Shown here: positions 1 to 8,248 of the stretch, one piece after another | Numbering within the stretch: the first letter of the stretch is position 1 | Layout: every line of letters starts with the position of its first letter | Assembly: GCA_027065215.1 (NCBI GenBank) | Contig: JAMOOT010000081.1 | Span: 1-14,303 of the forward strand | Direction of reading: 5' to 3' | Length of the DNA: 14,303 bases | DNA from: Candidatus Omnitrophota bacterium | Lineage (GTDB): Bacteria; Omnitrophota; Gorgyraeia; S143-82 | Position numbers and translations under genes: made by a program | The notes under the pieces: model-generated | The model's input: the letters and a program-made list of their open reading frames with translations, nothing else | What the model was told of the DNA's origin: nothing | Database searches by the model: none

Positions 1-891
1 AAACCGAAGGTCCCTCCTACAGTTGGGATCTATTGTCAGATACCCCAGGATCATGGGATCGATAGGGTTTTGGATAGAAAACTCATTGAGTTTGCTAAAC
101 CAGCATTGGAGAAAGGAGAGAGGGTAAAGGCCGAGTTTGAGATACGAAATACAGATCGTACAACGGGTGCAATGTTGAGCGGTCAGGTGTGTAAAAAATA
201 TGGTGAAAGGGGTCTTCCAGAGGATACGATTTACTTTAAATTTAAAGGAGTTGCTGGCCAGAGTTTTGGGGCTTGGCTTGCAAAGGGATTGACCTTTGAA
301 TTAGAGGGTATGGCAAATGATTATGTGGGTAAGGGGATGTCAGGAGGGAAGATTATTATATATCCGGATAAAACCGTTGATTATAAGTCAGAGAATAACA
401 TAATAATCGGCAATACCGCATTCTATGGGGCTATTATGGGTGAGGCCTATATTCGTGGAAGGGCAGGTGAAAGGTTTTGTGTAAGGAATTCTGGCGTGTA
501 TGCAGTGGTTGAGGGTATTGGCGACCATGGATGTGAGTATATGACGGGAGGAAGGGTGGTAGTGATAGGCCCTACAGGGAGAAATTTTGCTGCTGGTATG
601 TCGGGTGGAATTGCCTATGTATGGGACGTCTATGGCAATTTTAAGGATAAATGCAATTTAGAAATGGTGGGATTAGAGCGGGTGGTTGAGGATGAAGATG
701 TAGAGGTTGTCCTTCAATTGTTGCAAAATCATTATCGCTATACTGGTAGTTTGGTGGCAAAACAGATAATAGATGATTTTAATAAAGAGGTTAATCGGTT
801 CGTTAAGGTAATCCCTTATGAATATAAGAGGATACTTCAGCAAAGGCTTTTGGAGGAGGAATTAGGCCTCACGGAGGTATCTGATGGCTAA
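1..891 (+). CDS. gltB: Glutamate synthase large (alpha) subunit, C-terminal GXGXG domain (5'-partial)
   Basis: The frame is open from base 1, so the gene begins upstream of the window; 296 residues are visible. They match the C-terminal part of the GltB large subunit, which assembles with GltD to turn 2-oxoglutarate and glutamine into two glutamates in the cytoplasm. A DHGIDRVLDRKLIE segment at the visible N-terminus is the usual lead-in to the GXGXG beta-helix domain. It is followed by the glycine-rich repeats of that helix, for example GKGMSGG, AIMGEAYIRGRAGERF and NFAAGMSGG. The FMN and amidotransferase domains are not in view. I therefore cannot tell whether this is the end of a full-length GltB of about 1500 residues or a separate GXGXG subunit of a split enzyme. 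An in-frame TTG at 70 falls inside the conserved lead-in and is unlikely to be the real start. The stop overlaps gltD by 8 bases. Confidence 0.93.
   Translation, partial: KPKVPPTVGIYCQIPQDHGIDRVLDRKLIEFAKPALEKGERVKAEFEIRNTDRTTGAMLSGQVCKKYGERGLPEDTIYFKFKGVAGQSFGAWLAKGLTFELEGMANDYVGKGMSGGKIIIYPDKTVDYKSENNIIIGNTAFYGAIMGEAYIRGRAGERFCVRNSGVYAVVEGIGDHGCEYMTGGRVVVIGPTGRNFAAGMSGGIAYVWDVYGNFKDKCNLEMVGLERVVEDEDVEVVLQLLQNHYRYTGSLVAKQIIDDFNKEVNRFVKVIPYEYKRILQQRLLEEELGLTEVSDG
873..877 (+). promoter_or_regulatory. Ribosome binding site of gltD
   Basis: GGAGG sits 6 bases before the ATG at 884, within the 3' end of gltB. It supports this start and translational coupling of the two glutamate synthase genes. 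Confidence 0.7.
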
Positions 892-2326
892 GGACGTGAA
901 GGGTTTTTTGAAGATACAAAGATCTGGGTGTATATATCGTCCGATTGAGGAACGAATAAAGGATTTTGAAGAGGTTTTTGTCCTTCGCCCAGATGAAAAG
1001 ACAGTCGAACAGGCTATGAGATGTATGGATTGTGGCACGCCTTTTTGCCACTGGGCCTGTCCGGTTGGTAATTACATACCTGAGTGGAATGAATCGGTTG
1101 CGATGGAAAAATGGGAACGGGCATATGAATTGCTCTCGTTTACAAACAATCTTCCGGAGGTAACTGGTAGAGTTTGCCCTGCTCTATGTGAATATGGGTG
1201 TGTGTTGGGTATAAATTCCGATCCAGTTACTGTAAGGGAAAATGAATTAAGTATAGTGGAGCGTGCCTTTGCCAGTGGATTGGTGAAGCCAAGGCCCCCT
1301 GAAAAACGCACAGGAAAAACGGTTGCAGTGGTTGGTTCAGGCCCGGCTGGGTTAGCCTGTGCTGACCAATTAAACAAGGCTGGACATAAGGTTGTTGTAT
1401 TCGAGCGCGATGACTGTATAGGTGGACTTATGCGTTATGGAATACCCGATTTTAAATTGAAAAAATCGATTTTGGATAGACGAATAGAGATCTGGAAGAG
1501 GGAGGGAATAGAGTTTCAAACAAATGTATGGATAGGGAGGGATTATCCCACTGAGAGGTTGTTAAAAGAGTTTGATGCTGTCTGTTTGGCCGGAGGGGCG
1601 AGGAATCCCCGCGATCTAAGCATCCCCGGAAGGGATTTGAAAGGGATTCATTTGGCGTTAGAATACCTTACCCAATCTAATAGGAGGGTTGCTGGAGATG
1701 AGATAGAAGGGGAGTTGATTGATGCAAGGGATAAGGTGGTTGTGGTTATTGGTGGAGGAGATACTGGAGCAGATTGTGTGGGGACAGCCAATCGACAAGG
1801 TGCAGTGAAGGTGTATCAGATAGAGGTCCTCCCTCAACCTCCAAAAGAGAGGCCACCAGATCAGCCCTGGCCTATTTATCCCAGACTTTTTAAGACCTCT
1901 ACAAGCCATGAAGAAGGATGTGAAAGGATTTGGTCTGTGCTTACCAAGGAGTTTATAGGTAGAAATGGCAGGGTTATTGGGGTAAGGTGTGTAAGAGTGG
2001 AATGGGACAAGGATGAGACTGGCCGGTGGCAGATGAAAGAGATTCCTAATAGTGAGTTTGAGTTGCGGGCTGATTTGGTCTTGATAGCCATTGGGTTTCT
2101 TGGTCCTGAACATAAGGGTATGTTAGATGAGTTAGGGGTAGGATACGATAATCGGGGAAATGTTAAGACCGATTGGCGATTTATGACCTCAATCAAAGGG
2201 GTTTTCTCTGCTGGAGATATGCATAGAGGCCAATCTTTGGTTGTTTGGGCTATATCTGAAGGTCGAAAGTGCGCTCATTTTATTGATGAGTATCTTATGG
2301 GCAAATCTTATCTGCCGTGTTTCTAA
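884..2326 (+). CDS. gltD: Glutamate synthase small (beta) subunit, NADPH-dependent
   Basis: This 480-residue protein is the FAD/NADPH subunit that passes electrons from NADPH to GltB. The N-terminal Fe-S domain shows cysteines 47, 50, 55 and 59 (CMDCGTPFCHWAC) and 98, 102 and 106 (CPALCEYGC), the pattern for the two [4Fe-4S] clusters of the family. A first Rossmann motif for FAD lies at about 147-160 (VVGSGPAGLACA) and a second for NADPH at about 286-298 (VVIGGGDTGADC). The C-terminal FAD-contact stretch, with SAGDMHRGQSLVV, is at about 442-454. Length is normal for GltD. The ATG at 884 lies just after GGAGG at 873-877 and inside the last codons of gltB, so translation is probably coupled. 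Related proteins (NfnB, DpyD N-terminus) share the fold, but the direct pairing with gltB settles the call. Confidence 0.96.
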   Translation: MAKDVKGFLKIQRSGCIYRPIEERIKDFEEVFVLRPDEKTVEQAMRCMDCGTPFCHWACPVGNYIPEWNESVAMEKWERAYELLSFTNNLPEVTGRVCPALCEYGCVLGINSDPVTVRENELSIVERAFASGLVKPRPPEKRTGKTVAVVGSGPAGLACADQLNKAGHKVVVFERDDCIGGLMRYGIPDFKLKKSILDRRIEIWKREGIEFQTNVWIGRDYPTERLLKEFDAVCLAGGARNPRDLSIPGRDLKGIHLALEYLTQSNRRVAGDEIEGELIDARDKVVVVIGGGDTGADCVGTANRQGAVKVYQIEVLPQPPKERPPDQPWPIYPRLFKTSTSHEEGCERIWSVLTKEFIGRNGRVIGVRCVRVEWDKDETGRWQMKEIPNSEFELRADLVLIAIGFLGPEHKGMLDELGVGYDNRGNVKTDWRFMTSIKGVFSAGDMHRGQSLVVWAISEGRKCAHFIDEYLMGKSYLPCF

Positions 2327-3384
2327 TATACGTTCACATCCCTTTTTGTTTGCGAAAGTGTCCTTACTGTGATTTTTTCACTATTCCCTATCGAAGGGAA
2401 ATGGAGCAAAAGTTGATAGAGTTTGTCTCGAGTCAGTTGAAGTTGTATTGTGATAGGTTCCCCGTCTTGGGCAGAAAAGTTGATACTATCTATTTTGGAG
2501 GAGGAAGCCCTTCTTGTGTAAGCGAAGGATTGTTATATGAGATAATCCGATTGCTTGCGAGGTATTTTGATCTTTCTTCAGTAAAGGAATGTAGTATAGA
2601 GGTAAATCCTGGCGATGTATCGTTGTCTAAAATAAAGGCTTGGAATGAGATCGGGGTAAACCGAGTTAGTGTGGGTGTCCAGTCCTTTAACGATAGAATA
2701 CTTTCTATATTAGGTCGCAATCACGGATGTAAGGAGAATTTTCAGGCCTTGGATGTGTTAAGTGAGGTCTTTGATCGATTATCTGTTGATTTGATCTTTG
2801 CTGTTCCCGGACAAGAGATTGAGGACTGGAATAGGGATTTGGAGATTTTTTATCGTAGATTTTCTAACCGAGTAGACCATATCTCTATCTACAGTTTGAC
2901 CATAGAAAAGAATACTGAGTTTTATCTCAGATATGGGGATGTAGACCTTTCAGATGTAAGTAGGCAGATGTATGAGATAGCAGATAGAAACCTTGCTAAA
3001 ATGGGATTTCAGTGGTACGAGATAAGTAATTTTGCCCGACCGGGCAAGGAGTGTAAGCACAATTTGGGTTATTGGACGGGTGCAGAGTATCTTGGATTAG
3101 GTCCAAGTGGATGGTCGTTTTTAAATGGAATAAGGTTTTCTATGGATTGGGAAGGTAATATTATTGAAGACCGATTGAATTATGGGAAGGCAAGTCGGGA
3201 AAAGGTTGTTTTATGCCTTCGTACTCGAGAGGGGGTAGGAGAAGAGGATTTATTGCCTGATCAGTTGCAAGTGCTTTCAGATCTGGGGAAAAGAATGGGT
3301 TGGGTGAAGAGATATGGAGATAGGTTTGTGTTAACTCTTTTAGGCCGACTCTTTGCTGATGAACTCGCAACCTATTTGATTTAA
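2317..3384 (+). CDS. hemW: Radical SAM heme chaperone HemW (HemN-like)
   Basis: The 355-residue product has the radical SAM triad C11, C15, C18 near its N-terminus (HIPFCLRKCPYCDF). True coproporphyrinogen III dehydrogenase HemN has CxxxCxxCxC. Here the position two after C18 is F20, the HemW pattern, so a heme-trafficking role is more likely than porphyrinogen oxidation. Other family marks are FGGGSPS at 60-66 (usually GGGTPS), EVNPGD at 95-100, VGVQSFND at 119-126, a DLIFAVPGQ segment at 158-166, and HNLGYW at 248-253. The usual GPGAHS-like motif reads GPSGWS at 262-267, an unusual variant. The GTG start gives an N-terminus that fits the family, but the only purine-rich sequence upstream is weak. 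The gene overlaps gltD by 10 bases, so it probably depends on coupled translation. It is slightly shorter than typical HemW (about 375-380 residues). No link to glutamate synthesis is implied beyond operon position. Confidence 0.88.
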   Translation: MFLIYVHIPFCLRKCPYCDFFTIPYRREMEQKLIEFVSSQLKLYCDRFPVLGRKVDTIYFGGGSPSCVSEGLLYEIIRLLARYFDLSSVKECSIEVNPGDVSLSKIKAWNEIGVNRVSVGVQSFNDRILSILGRNHGCKENFQALDVLSEVFDRLSVDLIFAVPGQEIEDWNRDLEIFYRRFSNRVDHISIYSLTIEKNTEFYLRYGDVDLSDVSRQMYEIADRNLAKMGFQWYEISNFARPGKECKHNLGYWTGAEYLGLGPSGWSFLNGIRFSMDWEGNIIEDRLNYGKASREKVVLCLRTREGVGEEDLLPDQLQVLSDLGKRMGWVKRYGDRFVLTLLGRLFADELATYLI

Positions 3385-3517
3385 TATGGGGTAAATGGAA
3401 TGGAACCATTCTGGATAATTCCGTCTAAAAGGGGACAGAATATATGACTGGACTCGTTATTGGCCAATTTATTTGACTTACACGACATATTATAGGCTTA
3501 TGGCAAATTTAAAGACC

Positions 3518-3545
3518 TTGACGATGTGGTCTGAGATGGTATAAT
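3518..3545 (+). promoter_or_regulatory. Sigma-70-type promoter for rpsO-pnp and downstream genes
   Basis: A -35 element TTGACG (3518-3523, five of six consensus bases) and a perfect -10 TATAAT (3540-3545) are separated by 16 bases. A TG dinucleotide at 3537-3538 gives an extended -10. Transcription would begin near 3552, leaving an untranslated leader of about 35 bases before the rpsO start. This is the only strong promoter I see in the window. It lies in the longest intergenic gap, after hemW. Confidence 0.82.
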
Positions 3546-3572
3546 TATGATTCGCCGATGGTTAACATTAAA

Positions 3573-3580
3573 GAGGAGGT
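3573..3580 (+). promoter_or_regulatory. Strong ribosome binding site fixing the TTG start of rpsO
   Basis: GAGGAGGT lies 6 bases before TTG at 3587. It is close to perfect complementarity with the 16S rRNA 3' end, which explains efficient use of the weaker TTG codon and fixes the S15 start. Confidence 0.8.
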
Positions 3581-3586
3581 GTAAAG

Positions 3587-3856
3587 TTGGCGTTATTGAA
3601 GGACAAAAAGGCTGAGATTATAAAGGAATTTGGTGACCATCCGAATGATACTGGGTCTGCTTCGGTTCAAATTGCCTTGCTTACAGAGAGGATTAATCAA
3701 TTAAATGAGCATTTTAAAGTGCATCGGAAGGATTTCCATTCCCGATTAGGGCTCTTAAAATTGGTGAATCGAAGGAGGAATCTGCTTTCTTATTTAAAAC
3801 GCAAAGACCCTAAAAAATATCAAGAAGTGATTTCTAAACTGGGGTTGAAGAAATGA
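3587..3856 (+). CDS. rpsO: 30S ribosomal protein S15
   Basis: The product is 89 residues, the standard bacterial S15 length. It matches from end to end: an N-terminal GDHPNDTGSASVQIALLTER segment, then HFKVHRKDFHSRLGLLKLVNRRR and a basic C-terminus ending YLKRKDPKKYQEVISKLGLKK (conserved segments at about residues 16-35, 42-64 and 69-89). S15 binds the central domain of 16S rRNA early in 30S assembly. It starts with TTG behind a strong ribosome binding site. The stop overlaps the pnp start as ATGA, the classic rpsO-pnp arrangement. In several bacteria S15 represses its own mRNA through leader structure. The leader here is only about 35 bases if the proposed promoter is right, and I see no clear pseudoknot, so autoregulation is unproven. 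Confidence 0.97.
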   Translation: MALLKDKKAEIIKEFGDHPNDTGSASVQIALLTERINQLNEHFKVHRKDFHSRLGLLKLVNRRRNLLSYLKRKDPKKYQEVISKLGLKK

Positions 3857-5964
3857 GCCGCCGATTGGATTTTACAGTTCATCGTGTGAGCCGAAAGTTA
3901 GGGCGGCATGATCTCATATTAGAGACTGGTAAACTTGCCAGGCAAGCAAATGGTGCAGTATTGGTTAAATATGGTGCTACAGCAGTTTTAGTTACTGCTT
4001 GTATGTCTCTTGAGAAACGTGAAGGGATTGATTTTTTCCCTTTGATGGTGGAATATAGGGAAAAACAGTATGCAGCAGGAAAGATCCCCGGAGGTTTTTT
4101 TAAGAGAGAAGGCAAACCGACAGAAAAGGAAGTTCTTTCTTCCCGACTTATTGATCGTCCTATAAGGCCTTTGTTTCCTAAGGACTTGGTAAATGAAGTC
4201 CAAGTTGTTGCCCAGGTTCTCTCCAGCGATCCGGATTACGATCCGGATGTTTTTGCAATTATTGGGGCATCGGCTGCCTTAACAATTTCTAATATTCCGT
4301 TTAATGGCCCTATTGCTGCAGTAAGGATTGGTAAGTTGGAAGATGGATTGATACTTTTTCCTACTTATGATGAACAGGAGAATGGTGTATTGGATCTTTG
4401 TATAACGGGGAAGGTCGGAAAGATTATTATGATAGAATCAGGTTCGCGTGAAATTTCAGAGGAAGATATGGCCTCGGCTATGCATTATGCTGAAGGCTTT
4501 TTTAAAGACATCATAGATATGCAAGAGGAATTGCGCCGATTGGCAGGTAAGGAAAAGATCTCTTATGAACCATTTGCCTTGCCGGAAGGGTTGATCGAAG
4601 AAGTCGAAAATAGGTTTTTGCCAGACCTTGAAGACATTACGCGTATTCCAGAGAAGGAAGTCCGCATAGAGAAATTCAATCTATTGGTAGATAAAGCAGT
4701 TGAAGAGTTGGTTAGTTCTCAAGAAGAGGCATTGTATACCGATATAGATGTTAAGCGGGCATTATCTGAGGTGGAGAAAAAATTAGTTCGTTTGGCTATA
4801 TTGCGAGATAGGAGACGGGTGGATGGTAGGGCGTTGGATGAGATAAGGCCAATTGCTTGTGAGGTCTCTGTTCTCCCCAGAACGCATGGGTCCAGCCTGT
4901 TTACTCGAGGACAGACACAAAGTTTGTGTATTACCACCTTAGGGACAAAGTCAGATGAGCAGATGATAGAGGGTCTTGAGGAGGAGAGTTATAAGAATTT
5001 TATGCTTCATTATAGTTTTCCGCCCTTTAGTGTAGGCGAGGTTAAGCCTATAAGAGGACCGGGCCGAAGGGAGATCGGTCACGGCGCCTTGGCTGAGAGG
5101 GCAATTAGGTATGTAATGCCATCTAAGGAAGAATTCCCTTATACTGTAAGGGTGGTCTCGGAGATTTTGGAATCGAATGGTTCTTCTTCTATGGCAACGG
5201 CGTGCGCTGCGAGTTTATCTCTTATGGATGCAGGTGTCCCAATTGCCAAGCCTGTTGCTGGTATTGCTATTGGTTTGGTGAAAGAATCAGATACGGATTA
5301 TGTCCTGTTGACGGATATTGCTGGCCTTGAGGACCATTACGGGGATATGGATTTTAAGGTGGCAGGAACTAAAGATGGTATTACTGCTATCCAAATGGAT
5401 TTGAAGGTGGATGGGATTACATTGGAGATGGTAAAGGAGGCCCTTTCTTTAGCCAAAAAGGCAAGAGAAGAGGTGTTAGAGGTGATGAATTCTGTGTTGG
5501 ATAAGCCAAGGCCTCAGATATCTCCTTATGCCCCAAGGGTAACTGTGGTAGAGATACCCGAGGATAAAATCCGTGATCTAATTGGCCCTATGGGCAAGAA
5601 TATAAAGAGAATTATTGCAGAGACTGAATCCTCAATAGATATTGATCCATCTGGCCAAGTGACAGTTTCTGCCCCAAATACCGAGACGTTAAATAGAACA
5701 TTGGAGATGATAGAGATCTTTACGAGTGAACCTGAGGTCGGTAAGATATATGATGTGAAGATTACTCGAATAGTAAACTTTGGGGCCTTTTGCGAACTCC
5801 CTTCAGGCAAAGAGGGGCTTATCCACATATCTGAGATTGCTGATTCTTTTGTCTCAAATGTGGAGGATTATCTGAAGGTGGGCGATCGTCTTAAGGCCAA
5901 GTTGATAAAGATCGATGAACTTGGCCGATTGAACTTTAGCCTTAAACAGGCTAAACAAGAGTAA
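3853..5964 (+). CDS. pnp: Polyribonucleotide nucleotidyltransferase (PNPase)
   Basis: This 703-residue enzyme degrades RNA 3' to 5' with phosphate and can add tails in reverse. Domain order is that of full-length bacterial PNPase: RNase PH-like core 1 (about 10-230), a helical linker (about 240-315), RNase PH-like core 2 (about 320-550), a KH domain (about 565-625, with the GxxG loop GPMG at 578-581) and an S1 domain (about 628-697). Catalytic-core marks are GRREIGHGALAERA at 404-417, the phosphate-binding SNGSSS at 441-446, and DHYGDMDFKVAGT at 494-506. D494 and D500 there correspond to the metal-binding pair D486/D492 of the E. coli enzyme. FFKREGKPTEKE at 82-93 is the conserved core-1 loop. 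The start overlaps the rpsO stop by 4 bases. Nothing looks truncated. In many bacteria pnp mRNA is autoregulated through its leader and RNase III; no such hairpin is visible between promoter and rpsO here. Confidence 0.98.
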   Translation: MSRRLDFTVHRVSRKLGRHDLILETGKLARQANGAVLVKYGATAVLVTACMSLEKREGIDFFPLMVEYREKQYAAGKIPGGFFKREGKPTEKEVLSSRLIDRPIRPLFPKDLVNEVQVVAQVLSSDPDYDPDVFAIIGASAALTISNIPFNGPIAAVRIGKLEDGLILFPTYDEQENGVLDLCITGKVGKIIMIESGSREISEEDMASAMHYAEGFFKDIIDMQEELRRLAGKEKISYEPFALPEGLIEEVENRFLPDLEDITRIPEKEVRIEKFNLLVDKAVEELVSSQEEALYTDIDVKRALSEVEKKLVRLAILRDRRRVDGRALDEIRPIACEVSVLPRTHGSSLFTRGQTQSLCITTLGTKSDEQMIEGLEEESYKNFMLHYSFPPFSVGEVKPIRGPGRREIGHGALAERAIRYVMPSKEEFPYTVRVVSEILESNGSSSMATACAASLSLMDAGVPIAKPVAGIAIGLVKESDTDYVLLTDIAGLEDHYGDMDFKVAGTKDGITAIQMDLKVDGITLEMVKEALSLAKKAREEVLEVMNSVLDKPRPQISPYAPRVTVVEIPEDKIRDLIGPMGKNIKRIIAETESSIDIDPSGQVTVSAPNTETLNRTLEMIEIFTSEPEVGKIYDVKITRIVNFGAFCELPSGKEGLIHISEIADSFVSNVEDYLKVGDRLKAKLIKIDELGRLNFSLKQAKQE

Positions 5965-5986
5965 GAGTAATAAACGCTACGTAGTA

Positions 5987-8248
5987 ATGTATGAGCGCGG
6001 AGAAGAGATCCTTGGTATTTCGTTTTTGGTATTGGCTCTAATCCTATTTGGGAGCCTTTTTTCTTATAACCCAATCGATGTCCCATTTCTTTCCTATCCA
6101 ATTCATCAGGGAATGCCGCATAATTACCTGAGTTATGTGGGTGTTTATTTGGCATTTTTTTTACGGTTTATATTAGGTTGGGGGGCAATAGTTATCCCTG
6201 TTCTATTTCTTTATTGGGGAATAGTAAAGATTATCCGCTTGGAGGAGAAATTAAGTATATATGCGAATCCTTCACTATTGTCGGTTGTTTTTTTCCTTTT
6301 GTTTGTTTCTGTCTTGATGAGTTTATTGGTGAATAATAGAGGAGATGTTTTATCTTTTTCTATGGGAGGGCTTTTGGGGCATACTTTTGCTCGATTTTTG
6401 CTTACTTACTTTGGAGGTTTTGGCGCCTGGGTTATTGCTTTAGGGTTGTTTTCACTTTCGTTTGTTATGTTAACCCATATATCTATCCTCTCCGTAGCGA
6501 GATTTTTCCTTCGTCCGATAGTATTTGTGGCAGGCCTGTTGAGACGGTTGAAGGGGAGAAGAGGAGAGAGAGACAAGGGAACAAATATGGTGAAAAAACG
6601 AAGATCTAAGTCTGAAATCAAACGGCGTTCAATCTTACCAGAATCTAAGAAAAAGGCATTGATTGAGGGGGTTCCCAGGGAATTGGAAGAGATTGAGGAA
6701 GTTGAGGAGGAAGAAGAACTTGAATTGTTTGATATAGAGGGGGAAGATGATGATCAAGAAGAAAAAGTGGAGTTGGAGGAAGATTTTGAAATTGTTTCTT
6801 CGGAAGGGAAACGGCTTAATCCCCCTAAAAGGGGAGAATATAAACTCCCCCCCATTGACTTATTGGATGTTCCAATAAGAGGCAGAGGAGAGAAGGAAGA
6901 CGTCAAAGAGAAGGCCAGGATTATTGAGCAGAGCCTTGCTGAATTTAATATTCCAGTAAAGGTTGTAAATGTTGAATCTGGACCGGTGATAACCAGATAT
7001 GAGTTAGAACCTGCTCCAGGGGTGAAGATTCAGAAGATAGTAAATCTGAGCGATGACCTTGCCTTGAATCTACGTGCCAGTTCTATTCGTATAGTGGCCC
7101 CTATACCTGGAAAAGGCGCAGTTGGAATAGAGGTTCCTAATCAACATAGAGAGGCAGTTTTTATTCGGGATATAGTTTCTTCTCCTGAGTTTAGCCAATT
7201 AAATTCGCCACTTGCTTTGGGTTTGGGGAAGGATACTGCAGGTCATCCTGTAGTGGCTGATTTGAGGGATATGCCACATTTATTGATTGCTGGTGCTACT
7301 GGTTCGGGTAAAACAGTCTGCGTTAATGCCCTCATTGTCTCTATGCTTATGAAGGCTTCGCCTAAGGAATTGAGATTTATTATGGTGGATCCTAAGATGG
7401 TTGAAATGCACCAGTACAATAAATTGCCTCACCTTCTCTGTCCAGTGGTTACCGATGTAAAGAAGGTCTCTTCTGCATTGGACTGGCTCATCGCTGAAAT
7501 GGAGAAGAGGTACCAAATACTTGCTCGGGAAGGTGTGCGTAATATAAGATTTTACAACGAACGGCATAAAGATGATCCTATGTGTTATATCGTGTTGATT
7601 ATAGATGAGTTGGCTGATATTATGTCTGTTGCCCAGAGTGAAGTGGAGACAGGAATTGCTCGTTTGGCTCAGTTGTCCCGAGCAGTTGGGATTCACTTAA
7701 TCTTGGCCACACAAAGGCCTTCGGTGGATGTTATAACCGGTGTAATTAAGGCAAATTTTCCAGCCAGGATATCCTTTAAGGTGGCCTCAAGGGTGGATTC
7801 TCGTACGGTCCTTGATAGTATTGGTGCGGAAAAATTGTTGGGTAAGGGAGATATGTTGTTTATGCGTCCGGGTGCAGTTAAAGTGCAGAGGATACAGGGT
7901 GCTTATGTCCAAGATAGAGAGATAGAACGGATTGTGGATTATATCTGTGGCCAGGCCGAGCAGAAATTCGATGATTCGGTGGTAAAGGCTCAAGAAAAGG
8001 TAGGGGTGTTTGGAGAGAAAGATGATTTATTCGATGCAGCGGTGGATATTATCCTTACCACAGGACAAGCCTCTGTTTCTATCTTACAAAGGCGGATGAG
8101 ATTGGGGTATGCTCGGGCTGCTCGGCTTATTGATATGATGGAAGAGGAGGGAATTGTTGGGCCGTATCGAGGGAGTCGGCCAAGAGAGATATTGATTGAT
8201 CGGGAAGAATGGTTGAGGAGGAAAAGTCCTTATGCCGGAGAGAATTGA
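5987..8248 (+). CDS. ftsK: DNA translocase FtsK/SpoIIIE
   Basis: The 753-residue protein pumps chromosome ends through the closing septum. The N-terminus holds several membrane segments (about 9-28, 48-80, 97-115, 129-163, 166-185). A basic then very acidic linker follows at about 186-275, with near-continuous Glu/Asp at 232-266. The motor (about 290-660) has Walker A GATGSGKT at 435-442 and Walker B ending in D540-E541 (VLIIDELAD). ATQRPSVDVITG at 574-585 is another family hallmark. The C-terminal winged-helix gamma domain (about 680-745, with RRMRLGYARAARLIDMMEEE) is the part that reads polar DNA motifs and contacts XerD in known FtsK. The ATG at 5987 is the first start codon in this frame after an in-frame stop at 5930 but lacks a clear Shine-Dalgarno. 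With only 22 bases after pnp, translation may be coupled. The linker is short compared with E. coli FtsK, as in most bacteria. Confidence 0.96.
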   Translation: MYERGEEILGISFLVLALILFGSLFSYNPIDVPFLSYPIHQGMPHNYLSYVGVYLAFFLRFILGWGAIVIPVLFLYWGIVKIIRLEEKLSIYANPSLLSVVFFLLFVSVLMSLLVNNRGDVLSFSMGGLLGHTFARFLLTYFGGFGAWVIALGLFSLSFVMLTHISILSVARFFLRPIVFVAGLLRRLKGRRGERDKGTNMVKKRRSKSEIKRRSILPESKKKALIEGVPRELEEIEEVEEEEELELFDIEGEDDDQEEKVELEEDFEIVSSEGKRLNPPKRGEYKLPPIDLLDVPIRGRGEKEDVKEKARIIEQSLAEFNIPVKVVNVESGPVITRYELEPAPGVKIQKIVNLSDDLALNLRASSIRIVAPIPGKGAVGIEVPNQHREAVFIRDIVSSPEFSQLNSPLALGLGKDTAGHPVVADLRDMPHLLIAGATGSGKTVCVNALIVSMLMKASPKELRFIMVDPKMVEMHQYNKLPHLLCPVVTDVKKVSSALDWLIAEMEKRYQILAREGVRNIRFYNERHKDDPMCYIVLIIDELADIMSVAQSEVETGIARLAQLSRAVGIHLILATQRPSVDVITGVIKANFPARISFKVASRVDSRTVLDSIGAEKLLGKGDMLFMRPGAVKVQRIQGAYVQDREIERIVDYICGQAEQKFDDSVVKAQEKVGVFGEKDDLFDAAVDIILTTGQASVSILQRRMRLGYARAARLIDMMEEEGIVGPYRGSRPREILIDREEWLRRKSPYAGEN

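Noticed and set aside
2317..3384. Calling this gene hemN (coproporphyrinogen III dehydrogenase)
   Set aside because: The fourth cysteine of the HemN CxxxCxxCxC motif is Phe20 here, which is the HemW pattern.
3398..3411. GAATGG/CCATTC inverted repeat after hemW as a terminator
   Set aside because: The loop is only two bases, the stem is short, and no T-run follows; too weak to call a terminator.
3459..3468. Ten-base palindrome ATTGGCCAAT upstream of the rpsO promoter as an operator
   Set aside because: A 10-base palindrome is expected by chance several times in a window of this length, and there is no second copy or known match.
3473..3501. Second promoter with TTGACT as -35
   Set aside because: The hexamer at the right spacing (GCTTAT) matches the -10 consensus poorly; the promoter at 3518-3545 is far better.
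7280..7696. 138-codon open frame on the - strand inside ftsK
   Set aside because: It lies opposite the highly conserved FtsK motor, resembles no known family, and is explained by the low stop frequency opposite this codon use.
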